Below are positions 10,789 through 22,676 of a stretch of DNA of 64,000 nt, piece after piece. This DNA is from Telopea speciosissima. Taxonomy: Eukaryota > Streptophyta > Magnoliopsida > Proteales > Proteaceae. The notes beneath the pieces were generated by a model. The model was not told where the DNA came from. It worked only from the letters and a program-made list of their open reading frames with translations, and searched no databases. Both the position numbers and the translations under genes were made by a program. Position 1 is the first letter of the stretch, and every line of letters starts with the position of its first letter. The stretch lies in NCBI RefSeq assembly GCF_018873765.1, contig NC_057925.1:388927-452926 (forward strand), written 5' to 3'.

Positions 10789-13447
10789 TCAGCTCTTGGA
10801 GGAAGAGGCCAGGGTCCACCCCAAGGAAATGACAGAGATAGGTTCTACTGTGATCATTGTTGAAGTCTGGACATATGAGAGAGAAATTTTGGGTACTTTA
10901 TGGCTGTCCCCCTGGTATGCACGACAGCAGGAGAGGGGGAGCCAAAGCGTAGTCTGTGATGACTGAGATTGCATCTATGGGATCTCCATATGGACTACAG
11001 ACAGACACCACATCTCTCACTCAGGCTGATATTGCAGCATTTCGCGGGGTTTTGTCATATCTAGATAGTCCTACTTCTCCACTTGCAGTGTCAGATTCTT
11101 CAGCTTCCACTTTATAGGCCTCCACATCTGGCTCTTCCACTACCTCTATGTGGGTCATTGACTCTGGAGCCGCTGACCATATGACCGGCATATCTCAGTG
11201 TTATGACTCCTACTCCATCTGTTCTGGTAAGAAAAAGGTTAGAGTTGCTGATAGTTCACTTTCCTCTATTTGTGGTAAGGATAGTGTTCGTGTCACTTCT
11301 TCTATCTCCCTTGACTCTGTTCTTCATGTTCCTCAGTTGCACACTAACCTCTTATCTGTGAGCCACCTAACCAAATCCTTGAATTGTTCTGTTATTTTTT
11401 TCCATCTTATTGTGTTTTTCAGGATTTGTTGACAAAGAGGGTAATTGGCAGAGGACGTGAGGAAAAGGGACTCTAACTTCTTGATCAAGGAACATCCCCT
11501 TTACTTACTGCTCAGTCCTACACATGTGGGCGTGATGATAACAGTACTGTTGGCTCTGTGATGTTGTGGCATCAACGTTTGGTGGGCCACCCTTCTTTTG
11601 GTGTTATGAGGACAAAATTGCCTCACTTGTTTTTTGCCATTCCTTCTTCCCATGTGTTTCAGTGTGAACCCTGTTTGTTTGCCAAACATTGTCGTTCTTC
11701 TTGTCCTTATCATGGTAATAGATCTAATGTTCCTTTCCATATTGTGCACTCTGATGTTTGGGAGCCTTCCCCTTCTACTTCTTTGTTTGGCTATCGTTAT
11801 TTTGTTTCCTTTGTCCATGACTATTCCCGGTCAATTTGGACCTTTTTGATGAAACAAAAAGTGATGTTTATGCTGCCTTTAAAGAGTTTTATCAGCTCAT
11901 TCATACCCAGTTTCATACTCGCATTCAAATTGTTTGTTCTGATAAAGGGGGGGGAGTATATGTTTGGGGGGCTCCGACAGTTTTTTACTGATCTTGGCAT
12001 TATCCATCAAGTTGCTTGTGTTGACACCCCTCAACAGAATGGGGTGGCTGAACGGAAAAATTGCCATTTGTTGGAAGTCACTAGGAGTCTCCTATTTGGC
12101 ATGCATGGTCCCAAGATTTTTTGGTCTGAAGCCCTTCTTACCGCTGTCTTTTTAATTAATTGCATGCCCTCTAAACTTCTTGGCTCCAACTCTCCTTTAG
12201 GCTTGTTGTCTCCTCATACTTCTGCTTTCTCTCTTCCTCCCAACATGTTTGGGTGTGTCTGCTATGTCCATGTCAACCCCAAGGCACTCAAATGTATTTT
12301 CCTTGGATATTCCTCCTCTGCCAAGAGTATAAGTGCTATCATCCCTCTTCGCGAAGGCAACTTCTCTCCAAAGATGTTACCTTCTTTGAATCTATACCTT
12401 TCTTCACTACCTTTCAACATCCTCTTCAGGGGGAGAATAGTATAAATGAAGAGGCTGTTTTTATCCCTTTCTTCTCACCTTTGTCTACTCCTTTTTTGTT
12501 TGATATTGGGAAACCTAAAGAAGGGGCTGTTATTGAAGAAGGGGTTGTTGTTGAAGAAGGGGGGCTGTTGTTGAAAGTGGTTCTTGTAATGAGAAGGATT
12601 ACTACATTAAGTACAAAAAAGGTGAATGCTTGAAGAGTAAAGGAAAGGAGACCTACCAGGAGCCCTCTTTGGATCCACATCCTGAGATACATCCTCTTTA
12701 GTCAGGTAACATTCCTTCTCTCCCTTCTGATTTAGACCTTCTTATTGCTGCTAGAAAAGGACAGAGAGCTTGCACTAATCCTGTAGTCCAGTTTGTTTCC
12801 TATGATGCTCTCTCTCCTACAAGTGTTGCCTTCACTGCCGCTCTTCTATTTTCATTCCCAAAAATGTCACTGAGGCCATGTTTGACCCAAAGTGGAAGCA
12901 AACCATGTCTGAGGAAATGGTGGCCCTTGAGAAGAATTGTACTTGGAAATTGGTTGATCTCCCCAAGGGGAGGGTTTCAGTTGGATGCAGATGGGTCTAC
13001 ACAGTCAAGTACCGATCAAATGGTACAGTTGAGAGATATAAGGCTCGATTGGTAGCTGAAGGCTATAGTCAGGTGTATGGAATTGATTATCAGGAGACAT
13101 TTGCTCCTGTGGCAAAGCACAACTCAATAAGAGTTCTTTTATCTTTGGCAGGATGACCATTGTATCAGTTGTATGTGAAGAACGCTTTCCTCCATGGTGA
13201 TCTAGAATTGGAAGTGTACATGCAGACTCCACCTGGCTTCAAGTGTCCCTCAGCTGAAGGGAAAGTGTGTCTGCTCAAGAAGGCACTATATGGTTTCAAG
13301 TAGTCCCCGAAGGGTTTGAGAGGTTTAGACAGGCCATTTTGAAGAATGGGTATTCCCAAAGCCAAGCTGACCACACTTTATTTACCTGATGAGGTAATGG
13401 TACCATCACAACCCTTATTGTCTATGTTGACGATATTGTAGTGACTG
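10789..13447 (+). pseudogene. Copia gag-protease-integrase-reverse transcriptase remnant
   Basis: At 10789-10960 a gag knuckle remnant reads FYCDHC and then, in another frame, REKFWVLYGCPPGMH, so a frameshift and stop lie near 10860. Protease follows at 11148 (WVIDSGAADHM, intact D-S-G-A). Integrase at 11558-12300 shows the WHQRLVGHPS entry, the HSDVW and GGEYM acidic residues and the PQQNGVAERK signature, with a compensating frameshift pair at about 11850-11945. Reverse transcriptase begins near 12880 (WKLVDLPKGR, YKARLVAEGY). It has a stop near 13155, is frameshifted around 13300, and reaches the catalytic YVDD just before the hAT insertion. The polyprotein cannot be made from this copy. 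Confidence 0.85.
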
Positions 13448-16400
13448 AAGATGACCAAGGTTCTAAAACTCGGGGGGGGCATCTCGGCCCAGCCAAAAAC
13501 CGAGACGAGTCGAGATCTTAGTGAGATCTCGGCGAGTTATTGCATTTTTTTTTTTTTGACTCGGACCCCCAACTCGGTGGGTTTTATATATATTTTGGGT
13601 CTGAAACTTGGTATTCAGTCTATTTCAGGCCATTTAAACACAATGGCATACCCAGATTTCCCAAAAAACAAGTCCAAATATGAGTTCACTTTGGACCATA
13701 GGTTGGTAGGCGACGAGTCGTACAAAAACAACATACTCTACACATAATTTAGTAATACATAGCAAATTAGCAATCTAAACATTCAATTTAGTACATATCA
13801 ATCAAAACATTCAAATAAAAAGTACATTACATCAATGTTCTCTGAATTTATTACATAAAATGTGATCGAGTAATAAATTCTTCCCCATATTGATCCACAA
13901 AGAATTCCCATGTCATAGAATTGCTGAAGTGTTACGCATAGTGTGACACAACTTTCATATAAGTGTTGTCATCAACATATACCAAACTCCCTATCCTAGG
14001 GTACATGGGAGGCTGTTGGTATGAGGTGTGAGATCCACTGCTACTGTCATATTGAGTTTGAGGCATGTATGGCTGGTTTGGGATTAGGAATATGTACCCA
14101 AAACTTGACCCAGTGCTTTGATTGTTAAACTCAACTGCTGACTGCCCGAACTGACCATAGCCACTATATTCAAAACCGGTGCTCTCCTGGCCATAGTCAT
14201 AGCTATGATGATGTTGAGATGAATGCCATGACTGAGGCTCACTAGTAGTATCTATACTCATGCTTCCGAAACTTGCAAGCATGGTATTCATACTGCTGTC
14301 ATCATCCTGAGCATATGAGTGTTTGCGACCCTTCTTTCTGTTGTATGTTTTAGTGTGGCCACCATGGTTTTGATCTTTAGTGGCATGCGTAAACTGAGAC
14401 TCACTTGTGAAACGCATAGGGCCTCCTGCGTTCCCACTTCGTGCTGGTATTGCTCGCGCATCCCCTCATGACGATCATCATAATAACACCACCACCACCA
14501 CCACCATTACCACTGTCATCATCACCACCATCATCATCATCAGCAGGACTTCCTACAACAGGCTCAAAAGGTCTCGGTGAGTCTGAATGTGCACGCCCCT
14601 CTTGCGACATATATTCTTCAACATCAATACCGGTTACAGACGTAATGGTGGGGTCGGGCCTACCCCCAGGCTGATCCGTATCGGGTGTACCACGATCCCT
14701 TACCCACTGGAATAGGGGATCCTCATCCTCATCAGAGTCCTCCTGGAAAATGTTGGACAGTTCAATGGGTTCTTTATCATTGGCTTCAATTCCTTCACGT
14801 ATGTGCCTCATCCTTAATCTCATATTGTAGTGCACATACACAAGCTACTCCAGTCGTTCGCTACCCAACCTGTTCTGCCTCTTTGAATGTATCAATGAGA
14901 ATGTATTCCAGTTGCGCTCTTATCTGGAGGATGAACAAGTTTATGAGAGCACTCTCACTGTTACCTTTCTCAGGTTGGGTGAACTTGTACCATAAAGCAC
15001 CCACCAGTCGGTTGCATTACAAATATAGAATATTAAGAATATGTACATTCTAAAGGGATAAAACTATAATTCATAAATGTAATATTATGCCACCTACTGG
15101 GGTCTGACTTTTGTCTACCCTCCACTGTAGCTTGTCGACCGAAACTTGCTGAGGCCTCTCTAAAGTATTTGATCTATTTTTATTTTAAATTTCAAACATT
15201 GTTAGAGGCATTAGTATTTGTTATGTAGTAATTACATTCATAAACTAACTACAAAAGTACCAAAGTCCCATACTCTCACCTCATCATTGCAGGTAGCTTG
15301 TATCTTTGGATTGGGCTCCAACTTCTCAATAACAGCTTGAACTGCCACTAACAAATCTATGTCTAGCCTAAGATCATGGGAGTACTGATACTTTGAATTC
15401 AAATAGTATGTTAGTAAAGTAGACACCACAAATATAATTTGTTAGTGACTTAATGCCTTTGGGTTTTGAATAGGTAAATGTAAAAAAGTTTTAACATTTA
15501 AAGTATAAAGTATGTTGAACTCACCAGCTTTCTGCAATGGATGACTCAAGTGCTTCTCCCACCACTCATCAATGATGTTAATGTAGGACTTTGCACTTCG
15601 AGGTATAGCAGCTCTAACCATTTCCTTCATTTTTTGAATGGCAGCATAAATGTGGGCCAAGGTAGGCTTCTTTTCTGTATCAACCATCCTCAGTACTGCC
15701 ACCACTGGCTCTAATATGGCAACCACTTTATGCAAGTCCTTCCAGAATCCATCACTTGTAATGGTTTGTTGTGCTGCCTTCCCTTCTTCTGACCTAGAAC
15801 CTTGCCAACCAAACCATTGTTCACTTGAAAACATAGACCTCAGACCTATCACTTTCGACTGAAAGCTCTTCAATGCAATGTAATTGGTGGCAAATCGAGT
15901 GACACCAGGCCTCACTAAATCTCCATTGCATTTTTCCCTCAACAAGGTTAAAGCATAACCATGGTTATGCACAAAATTTGTCACTTGTCTTGCCCTATTT
16001 ACCACACCCGCCACTAAAGTCTTTTTCCCCATGTCCTTCAGCATTAAATCAATAGAATGGGCTGCACATGGAGTTCAAAAGAGCCGGATCCTCTTACTCT
16101 TCTTATTCATCAACTTCTCTCCAGCCTTTTTAAAGTTGGAACCGTTATCCGTCACAATTTGGATAACGTCCTTTGCTCCTATCTCCTCCACCACTTGCTT
16201 CAATTCCTTATACAAGTATGATGTATCCTTTACATGCTTTGATGCATCGACAGACTTCAAGAATACAGTCTTCCCATTGCAACTCACCATGAAATTTATG
16301 ATGGACAGTCTAGTAGGTCCAGTCCAACCATCAGCCATAAGAGTAATCCCATATGTCTCCCACATTGGCTTCAAACCATCAATGTAATCTTTCAGCTCTT

Positions 16401-18381
16401 GTACCTCCTGAGGCAAATATACATTGTATAATTCATGTGATGAAGGCCCCTTCCATCCTGGGCCAGCCCTCCCTACAGCGTCAAGGAATGCATTATAGTA
16501 TGTTCCTTGTGCTACGTTAGCTGGAATGCCATGGTAAAGCATGAACTTGCTGAAGGCTTTTCATGCTTCCTCTTGTTTACCACCAAACATTTGCGGGATG
16601 GTTGGTTGGTAGGCATCTTGCTGCCTAAAAATTGTTGGATCCTGCTAAAAAATGGGATTTGGAGAATGTGCTTGTGGTCGGGTTGGGGGTCGTATATTTC
16701 TTGTCTTAGTGCTTTTCCTCCTCTCATCTTCTTGCACTGGTGCAACTGAGCTAGATCCACCAGCTCCTTTTGCCTGCTCATATCTTCTTACATTCTCAAA
16801 ATGCAAACTTTGTCTACTCTCTGCCAAAGTCTGCTGGTAAATTCTCCATTCAGCCTCTGAGTGAAACTCACTAGGTGGAGGCCTAAAGTCAGTATCATCT
16901 CCTCCACGGACCTCTACACCAGGCCTCTCTAGTACTGCCTCATCAAACTGTTGTTGCATTCTTTCCCTCTCAGCTTTCTTTATTCTTCCTCCTTTCAAGT
17001 GTTGTGCCATTGCCACTTTCACTTAGGTAGGAACATTTGGGCATGAGGCAACATCCTTGCCTGTACCAGACAAATGTTGCTTTAACCTGGTGGCTCCTCC
17101 ATATAGCAACTTTCTACAATAATTGCATTTGGACTTCTTTTTGTCTTCGGACATCGGGACTCCATGTTGCCATGCTATATCAGACATTGTGTACAAAATG
17201 TCTTATATTTTATACTTTTACATAAAAAAGCTTGTATTAATAACCATAGTTCATTTGAAGTAATGTATTCAAGACTTAAAGTATGCTATTCATAACTGTT
17301 AAACATAATGTCAAGCTACTAGAACTATGAAATAACTATCTCTTATTTATCCCCTAACCCTAGTATTTATTTCTTAATTAAAAATAATATTTAGAATTTT
17401 TATTAAAAATTATTTATACCTTAAAGTATAAAAAAAATATAATGTAATGATGTATTTGACACCATTTGAAGTTGAACATTATGTACATATGTTGTACATA
17501 ATTTTCCATAAACAATAAGTATTTTTTCTTAATATTATATATATATTTTTAATTTTAATAATATTTTTATTAAATTTGAAAAATAAAATAAATTTTTTAA
17601 TGGGTGAAAATAAAAAACTGATCCATGAGGCTATAGAGCATCCTAAGTTGTTCAACATATATGAAAATCATTTTCAAACAATCACTATTCATCCTATTTT
17701 TTTCAATTTTTTTTTTCAAATAAATCATTTATTTTTTCAAAAATTATAATAAAAAATTTAATAACTGAAATATAATTCCGACTCCATCAAGTGATAGATC
17801 AGCCAAAGATGTTTAACATATCTCCAAACCACATGAATCTATCAAGAATTGCACAAATTTTGTTGAAAAAAATAGATTTGGGGAAAACTAGAAAATACTT
17901 TTGAAAAATCTTCAAATAGGTGATGATTCTTGGACTGTTGGAGTTGAATCTTCAATTTAGTACTTGAATCACACTTGAAACCATGCAATCCACCCAAGAT
18001 TTTAAGCAAAGAGGAAGAAAATGGAGGTAGATGGCTGTTTTCCTATTTTTTACAGGCTTAGGACAGAACTCGCCGAGATTTGCGAGTTCTGTCCATGTAG
18101 CTTCTTTTATAAATTGGGGTAGATGGGTTAAAAGGGGTTAAAAAATGGGTCAAAACCATATCCAGACCCGATACCGAGATCTCGGCGAGAAATTGTAAAA
18201 AATATAATGTAAAAATTCAGGAAAATATCTTCAAAATAGGGGTCAGCTGCATGGGTCGAGACGATACCGAGATCTCGCCTAGAAAATGTAAAAAAATAAT
18301 GTGTATGGAGTATCGACTTGGTTTTTTGAAATATCGAGAAACTCGGCGAGATCTCGCAAGTTCTCGAACCATGGAGATGAC
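13448..18381 (-). mobile_element. 4.9-kb hAT transposon inside copia RT; 8-bp TSD
   Basis: The element spans 13456-18373. Its ends are CAAGGTTCTAAAACTCGG on the left and, inverted, CATGGTTCGAGAACTTGCG on the right. The flanks AAGATGAC (13448-13455) and GAGATGAC (18374-18381) form an 8-bp target duplication with one mismatch, as expected for hAT. Removing the element restores the copia reading frame across the YVDD region. Both subterminal zones contain repeats of CGAGATCTCGGCGAG (about 13505-13530, 18175-18190, 18257-18272, 18340-18355), the type of clustered motif that hAT transposases bind (inferred). Confidence 0.88.
13932..17187 (-). pseudogene. hAT transposase (BED finger, DUF659, C-terminal region)
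   Basis: The gene reads leftward from an ATG at 17187. A BED-type zinc finger comes first (KCNYC, then HLSG and a later Cys), followed by a region rich in charged residues and polar linkers. A DUF659-type catalytic region lies at 16542-16075 (ITLMADGWTGPTRLSIINF, IVTDNGSNFKKAG). More transposase core is at 16044-15442. The acidic C-terminal tail near 14800-14700 carries DPLFQWVRDRG. A stop interrupts the frame right after the BED finger (near 17025), and later segments lie in different frames. Some of these breaks could be introns, but the early stop and the short blocks suggest a dead copy. The His/Gly/Ser-rich end (14417-13932) is typical of this plant hAT family. Confidence 0.8.
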
Positions 18382-19305
18382 ATGGCTGAGATAGCTAGGC
18401 TAAAGACCTACTTGGCTCAACAGTTTGAGATTAAATATTTGGGTCCCTTAAAGTACTTCTTAGGGATTGAAGTGTCAAGGTCTAAGAAGGGAATAAATAT
18501 ATGTCAAAGGAAGTTTGTCCTAAACTTGTTGAAAGAGACAGGGATGTTGGGTTGCACGCCTGCAAACTCTCCTATTGATCAGAATCATAAGCTAGGAGAA
18601 GACTGTGGACCTCCCCTTGTTGATGCAAGGAAATACCAGAGGCTTGTAGGGAAGTTAATTTATCTCTCTTTGACTCGCCCAGATATCACCTATGTTGTTG
18701 GGGTAATGAGTCAGTTTATGCATGCCCTCAAAAGTGGGCACTTGGATGCTGTATACCGGATCCTCAGATATTTGAAGTCCTCTCCAGGAAAAGGTCTCCT
18801 ATATGCCAAGTACAACCATTTGAGAATTGAAGGCTACACTAATGTTGACTGGGCTGGTTCAGTTTCTGATAGGAGATCTACATCTGGCTATTGTAGTTTT
18901 ATGGGTGGTAATATGGTCACATGGAGGAGTAAAAAGCAACCCGTTGTGGCTCGGTCAAGTGCAGAGGCAGAATTTAGAGCTATGGCTCATGGAGTATGTG
19001 AACTCCTATGGTTGAGACGGCTGATCCAAGAGGTGGGGTTTGATACTGAGGCTCTTATGAGACTCTACTGTGATAACAAGGTTGCCATAAGTATTGCTCA
19101 TAACCCCGTGCAACATGACCGAACAAAGCACATTGAAGTTGATAGGCACTTCATCAAAGAGAAGCTGGATTCAGGTTGCATTTGTACTCCATTTGTGGTG
19201 ACCGGTGATCAACTGGCAGACATTTTCACTGAGGGTCTCATTCCACATCAGTTCAATACTCTTCTATGCAAGATGGGAATGTATGACACTTATTCTCCAG
19301 CTTAA
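18374..19305 (+). pseudogene. Copia RT end plus RNase H segment
   Basis: This frame resumes the copia polyprotein after the hAT insertion: DDMAEIARLKTYLAQQFEIK, then LTRPDITYVVGVMSQF. RNase H is marked by NVDWAGSVSDRRSTSGYC, ARSSAEAEFRA (catalytic E), LYCDNKVAISIAHNP (catalytic D) and HIEVDRHFIKEKL. It ends with an ordinary stop just before the polypurine tract. This portion is intact over more than 300 codons, in contrast to the upstream part. Confidence 0.9.
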
Positions 19306-19311
19306 GGGGAG

Positions 19312-19465
19312 TGTTAGAGTTTATGTGTTATGGGTACATTAGTCTTTGTTCTTATTGTAAGTGATAGAGTTGTATTTTTCTCCTGTATTTCTTTTTATCT
19401 TTTACCTCCTCAGGGAGGCCGTTATCAATAAAGTAAATAGGTGTTAGGAGATGAATCTCCTAACA
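19312..19465 (+). repeat. 3' LTR of the copia element (minimal extent)
   Basis: It starts TGTTAGAGTTTATG directly after AAGGGGAG and plausibly ends at CCTAACA (19465), giving the usual TG...CA termini. The pyrimidine-rich DNA up to about 19560 may also belong to it. With no 5' LTR for comparison the right border is provisional. Confidence 0.5.
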
Positions 19466-19731
19466 CTCACGATTCTATCAATCTCTCTTCTTCTTCCTCT
19501 CTTCTCTTCTCTCCTCCTCCTCTTACTGCAAACCTCTTCTGCCTTACCTAGAATCGATCCAACTTATAGTTCGATCTCGTTCCACATCATATTTTTGTCT
19601 CCATTGAAGTTCCACATTCCCTTTTTACTATTTTATTAGTAAATGTATTCAGGTTTTCCTCCTTTTAAGTGTCACCATCTTATCCTAAGGGCTAAGGCAA
19701 ATAATCTCACATTTTTTACGATTCAGCGTTT

Positions 19732-20856
19732 TAAAACATATATTTATTTTTTTAGTGAATAAAAAATGTATTACCAAAGCCCAAGGGGGGCGAGAAGGAG
19801 AAAAAAGGGGGGGGAGGGGAAAATACAAGGGGGAAGAACATGGGGGGGGGGGGGGAGGGACCCCAAACCCAACTGAGGGTGGGAATGGGAATGTAAGAGA
19901 GCACTATCTAAACCCCAGGATACAACAATATGCCTGTTCCTTGGGGTATCCAAAAAAGCCTTATGAGGAACAAAAGTAAGCTTAGAGAAGACATCCTAAA
20001 AGATGGCTTTCCAAATCAAGTCAAAGGAGCGAGAGTTGGAGGTCCATCTCCTAAGGTTCCTCTCCATCCAAATGTGGTAGAGGGTAGCGCCAAACATAAG
20101 CTTGCCTACAGTGTCGCAGATAGTGCAGCCAGGGAAAGTCATGATTAGCCAGAGCCATTCTCGAGCGAAGGGAAGGTGTCTTCTGCTGCGAGGCCAGATA
20201 AACGACAGGGCGTTTTTTCCAGATGGTAGAGGTAAAGGGGCAAGCAAAAAAAGGTGGTCAATGTCTTCGGTACCATTCCAACAAAAAATACAAGAAGGGG
20301 GGACTGGGATTTTTCGGTGAGTGAGGAAAGCTTGGGTAGGGAGACAAAGGGTAAGAGTTCTCCAGGCAAGGAAGCTATGACGAGGGATGTGGCCTTTGAA
20401 CCAGACTAGCTTGTGCCAAAGAACAGTGGGGGCTTGGTGCCTAACTAGGTTCCAGGCAGATCTAAAGCTAAAGAGGCCGTTTGTGGAGGGGAGCCAAATA
20501 ACCTTGTCCGCATGAGCCGGGGGGGGGGAGGGGGGAGGGGGAAGGGGGGGGGGACCATGAACTATTCGAGATGATGGAGGAAAGGGGGGCCAGCTTGGGA
20601 ATGCCAAAGTAAATTGCTCTAGCTCCAAAGAAGTTATAGAGAATTACGATAGGGTGCTAGGGGTCAAGCCAGAGGGAGGTGGAGGACCTGTCAACAATGG
20701 AAGAAGAAGTGGCTCTAAGAGCCAGAGGGCAAAAGAGGAGGATCTTGCGCCAGACCCAGGAGGAATCAGCAGGGATGGAGATGGTCCAAATGGAGTCATT
20801 CTTGAGGAGGTGGGAGTAAACCCACTGGACCCAAATGGATAAAACATATATTTATT
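19732..20856 (-). mobile_element. 5'-truncated LINE with 17-bp TSD
   Basis: A perfect direct repeat TAAAACATATATTTATT lies at 19732-19748 and 20840-20856. Between them a minus-strand non-LTR element ends in an A-rich tail (the plus-strand side reads TTTTTTAGTGAATAAAAAATG). Only the last roughly 1.1 kb of the element was inserted, typical of incomplete target-primed reverse transcription. G/C homopolymers near 20520-20550 and 19840-19860 are unusual and may be unstable. Confidence 0.9.
19996..20628 (-). pseudogene. LINE reverse-transcriptase zinc-binding (zf-RVT) region
   Basis: The segment carries the hallmark of the plant zf-RVT domain found after the reverse transcriptase of L1-like LINEs: HKLVWFKGHIPRHSFLAW, then PSCIFCWNGTEDIDHLF, with the C-x2-C and D-H-L-F pattern. 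The upstream part of the same insertion (to about 20840) also matches LINE sequence in another frame. No reverse transcriptase or endonuclease is present, so the copy is dead on arrival. A C-rich run gives a poly-Pro patch that breaks the similarity. Confidence 0.8.
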
Positions 20857-20975
20857 ACCATTAATATATGTTGCATGGTTGGGCTTCCCGTGGTATAACC
20901 TTACCATCTTTACATAACTTATTGGTCCTTCTAGTTAGAAAAAAAATCTATTTGACTACTATTTTGCCTACTTTT

Positions 20976-21094
20976 GAAGGTTATTAAATGTTCTTCTCTC
21001 TTTAAGACACATATAGCCTACTATTTTGCCTTTTATCTTTAAGAAACTCACCTCAACATGCTTTGAAAAGAGAGAAGAACATTTAATAACCTTC
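20976..21094. repeat. Foldback element with perfect 28-bp arms
   Basis: Arms 20976-21003 and 21067-21094 are exact reverse complements (GAAGGTTATTAAATGTTC...), with a 63-nt spacer. A short direct repeat (CTACTATTTTGCCT) occurs just outside the left arm and in the spacer. No core motif or coding capacity. A MITE or a recent inverted duplication are both possible. Confidence 0.8.
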
Positions 21095-22560
21095 TATTAT
21101 TTTTGTCCCCAATATATCATAGTTTATAGCTATTTAATTCCTTAGTTTTTTTACCCTTCTATCTAGCCTCTTTTATAGAAACTATGTTAATTTTTCTTCT
21201 TTTCATTATACCTATCAATTCTAAACTATTACCTATTAACATTCATAAATTCCAAGATGCTAATCTAATACCATGCTTTTGGACTAACTTCTTTATTTGG
21301 ACTCATCTATGGCGCGAGAACCCTTGCCCAGTTGTCTTAGCAACCGGGTGCTGAAGTGCTGCGTCGCTTGCAGGGGATGCCCTAGCTATTCCTTGCTCAC
21401 TATTCACTACACCCAGGTCATAGTGCAGCGCTTCGCTTCCGGGAGATGCCCTAGCATAAGGTCGAAAATACGAAGTTCTAGGATCCATGTAAAAGTGTCT
21501 GTCTAATGGTTTTTTATGATGCCGGCTGTCGACCACTCGACCTGATGCACCAACCCTCCTTTATCTGGGTTTGGTACCGGCAGTATAAACCACCGGCGGA
21601 GTTTGAGAGGAGTTATCTGAAGTTGTCACAAACATGAGGGTTCTAGGTGTAATTTATCCAATTGAACATGGCAGATTCTTTTTGTTTTCATTTTTCGTTT
21701 ACTAAAAGAGAGAATCATTGGGCCCTGGAGACCATTCAATTTCTGACTGGATTGATTTGGGCCCTTGAGATCTCTTTGGTTGGGATCAGTGAGACTTTGG
21801 GTCTGATCTTTGTGTATCTTCACGTGCCCATATATAGACATGTTTCTGATGAGGATTAGCTGATATCTGTGTATGTAGATAATCAATTCTGTTACTGATT
21901 ATTGAGACTAGTAAAAGTCCAACACAGTTCTACTGAGTATGCATGCTTGCTTGGTTGATAAAGTTGCTGATATTGATACAATGACATAGGCAACCTCACC
22001 ATTTGTGGTACTGTAGTCAGCTACTGGTAGAAGGAAAAAAGAAGAACCTGCAGATGTTTGGTTCTACTTTGAACCAGTTTTCTGGTTCAAACAAGCACCT
22101 GCGGTTCAGTTCTGGTTCCCAAGGAAACTGAAATCGTGGGATAGTTGTAGGACACTTATTTACTTTTATTTTATTGTTTATAAGTTTCTTACTAAGGCTG
22201 GGATATGTCCAGTCCTGTTTCAAGTCAATTTTATTCCAATTGTCAGAGTCCTATGTTCCTGTCAATTTTATTTCAATTGTCCAGTCCTATGTTCAAGCCA
22301 TATTTTATTCCAGGAGGTTGGGGTATTATGCTGTCGTTCAGCCTGGATACTATGCAATTAGACAAGGGAACCAGTAGCATGTATTGAGCCTACTATGTTT
22401 ACTTTATTGTAGAGACTTAGTTTTGGAAGTTTGCTCCAACTAGTGAGGCTTTAATTTAATCTAGGGTCATTTTGATGCATCAAATATCGTCATAATGATT
22501 TTTAAAATTTGTTTCCTTTTTCACACTACCAACCTAAAGAGTTTCTTTTATTATGGTCGG
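21095..22560. other. Spacer with a small tandem duplication
   Basis: No gene is supported. A 37-bp imperfect tandem repeat starts with GTCAATTTTATT at 22224 and 22261. Similar blocks GGGATGCCCTAGC / GGAGATGCCCTAGC occur near 21376 and 21441. Short open frames have no recognisable family. Confidence 0.4.
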
Positions 22561-22676
22561 GGTTAATGGTTTAACTTCCTCTGTTTCTTCCATTTGCTGA
22601 GGTGAGTTTACAACCTTACATGTGTTTTAGCTTTAGCTTTAGTACTGTTTCTGAGCAACTTTTGTGTTCCCTTCAG

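Larger units (their letters stand above)
10771..19465 (+). mobile_element. Decayed Ty1/copia retrotransposon with hAT insertion
   Basis: Reading left to right: a gag end with a CCHC-like knuckle, protease, integrase, reverse transcriptase, the inserted hAT element (13456-18373), RNase H, a polypurine tract AAGGGGAG and an LTR starting TGTTAGAG. The domain order (integrase before reverse transcriptase) defines copia. No 5' LTR is recognised, so the left end is truncated. Several stops and frameshifts make it inactive. Confidence 0.85.

Noticed and set aside
14441-14674. Plus-strand Pro/Ser-rich frame
   Set aside because: It is the complement of the GAT/GGT-rich acidic segment of the minus-strand hAT transposase.
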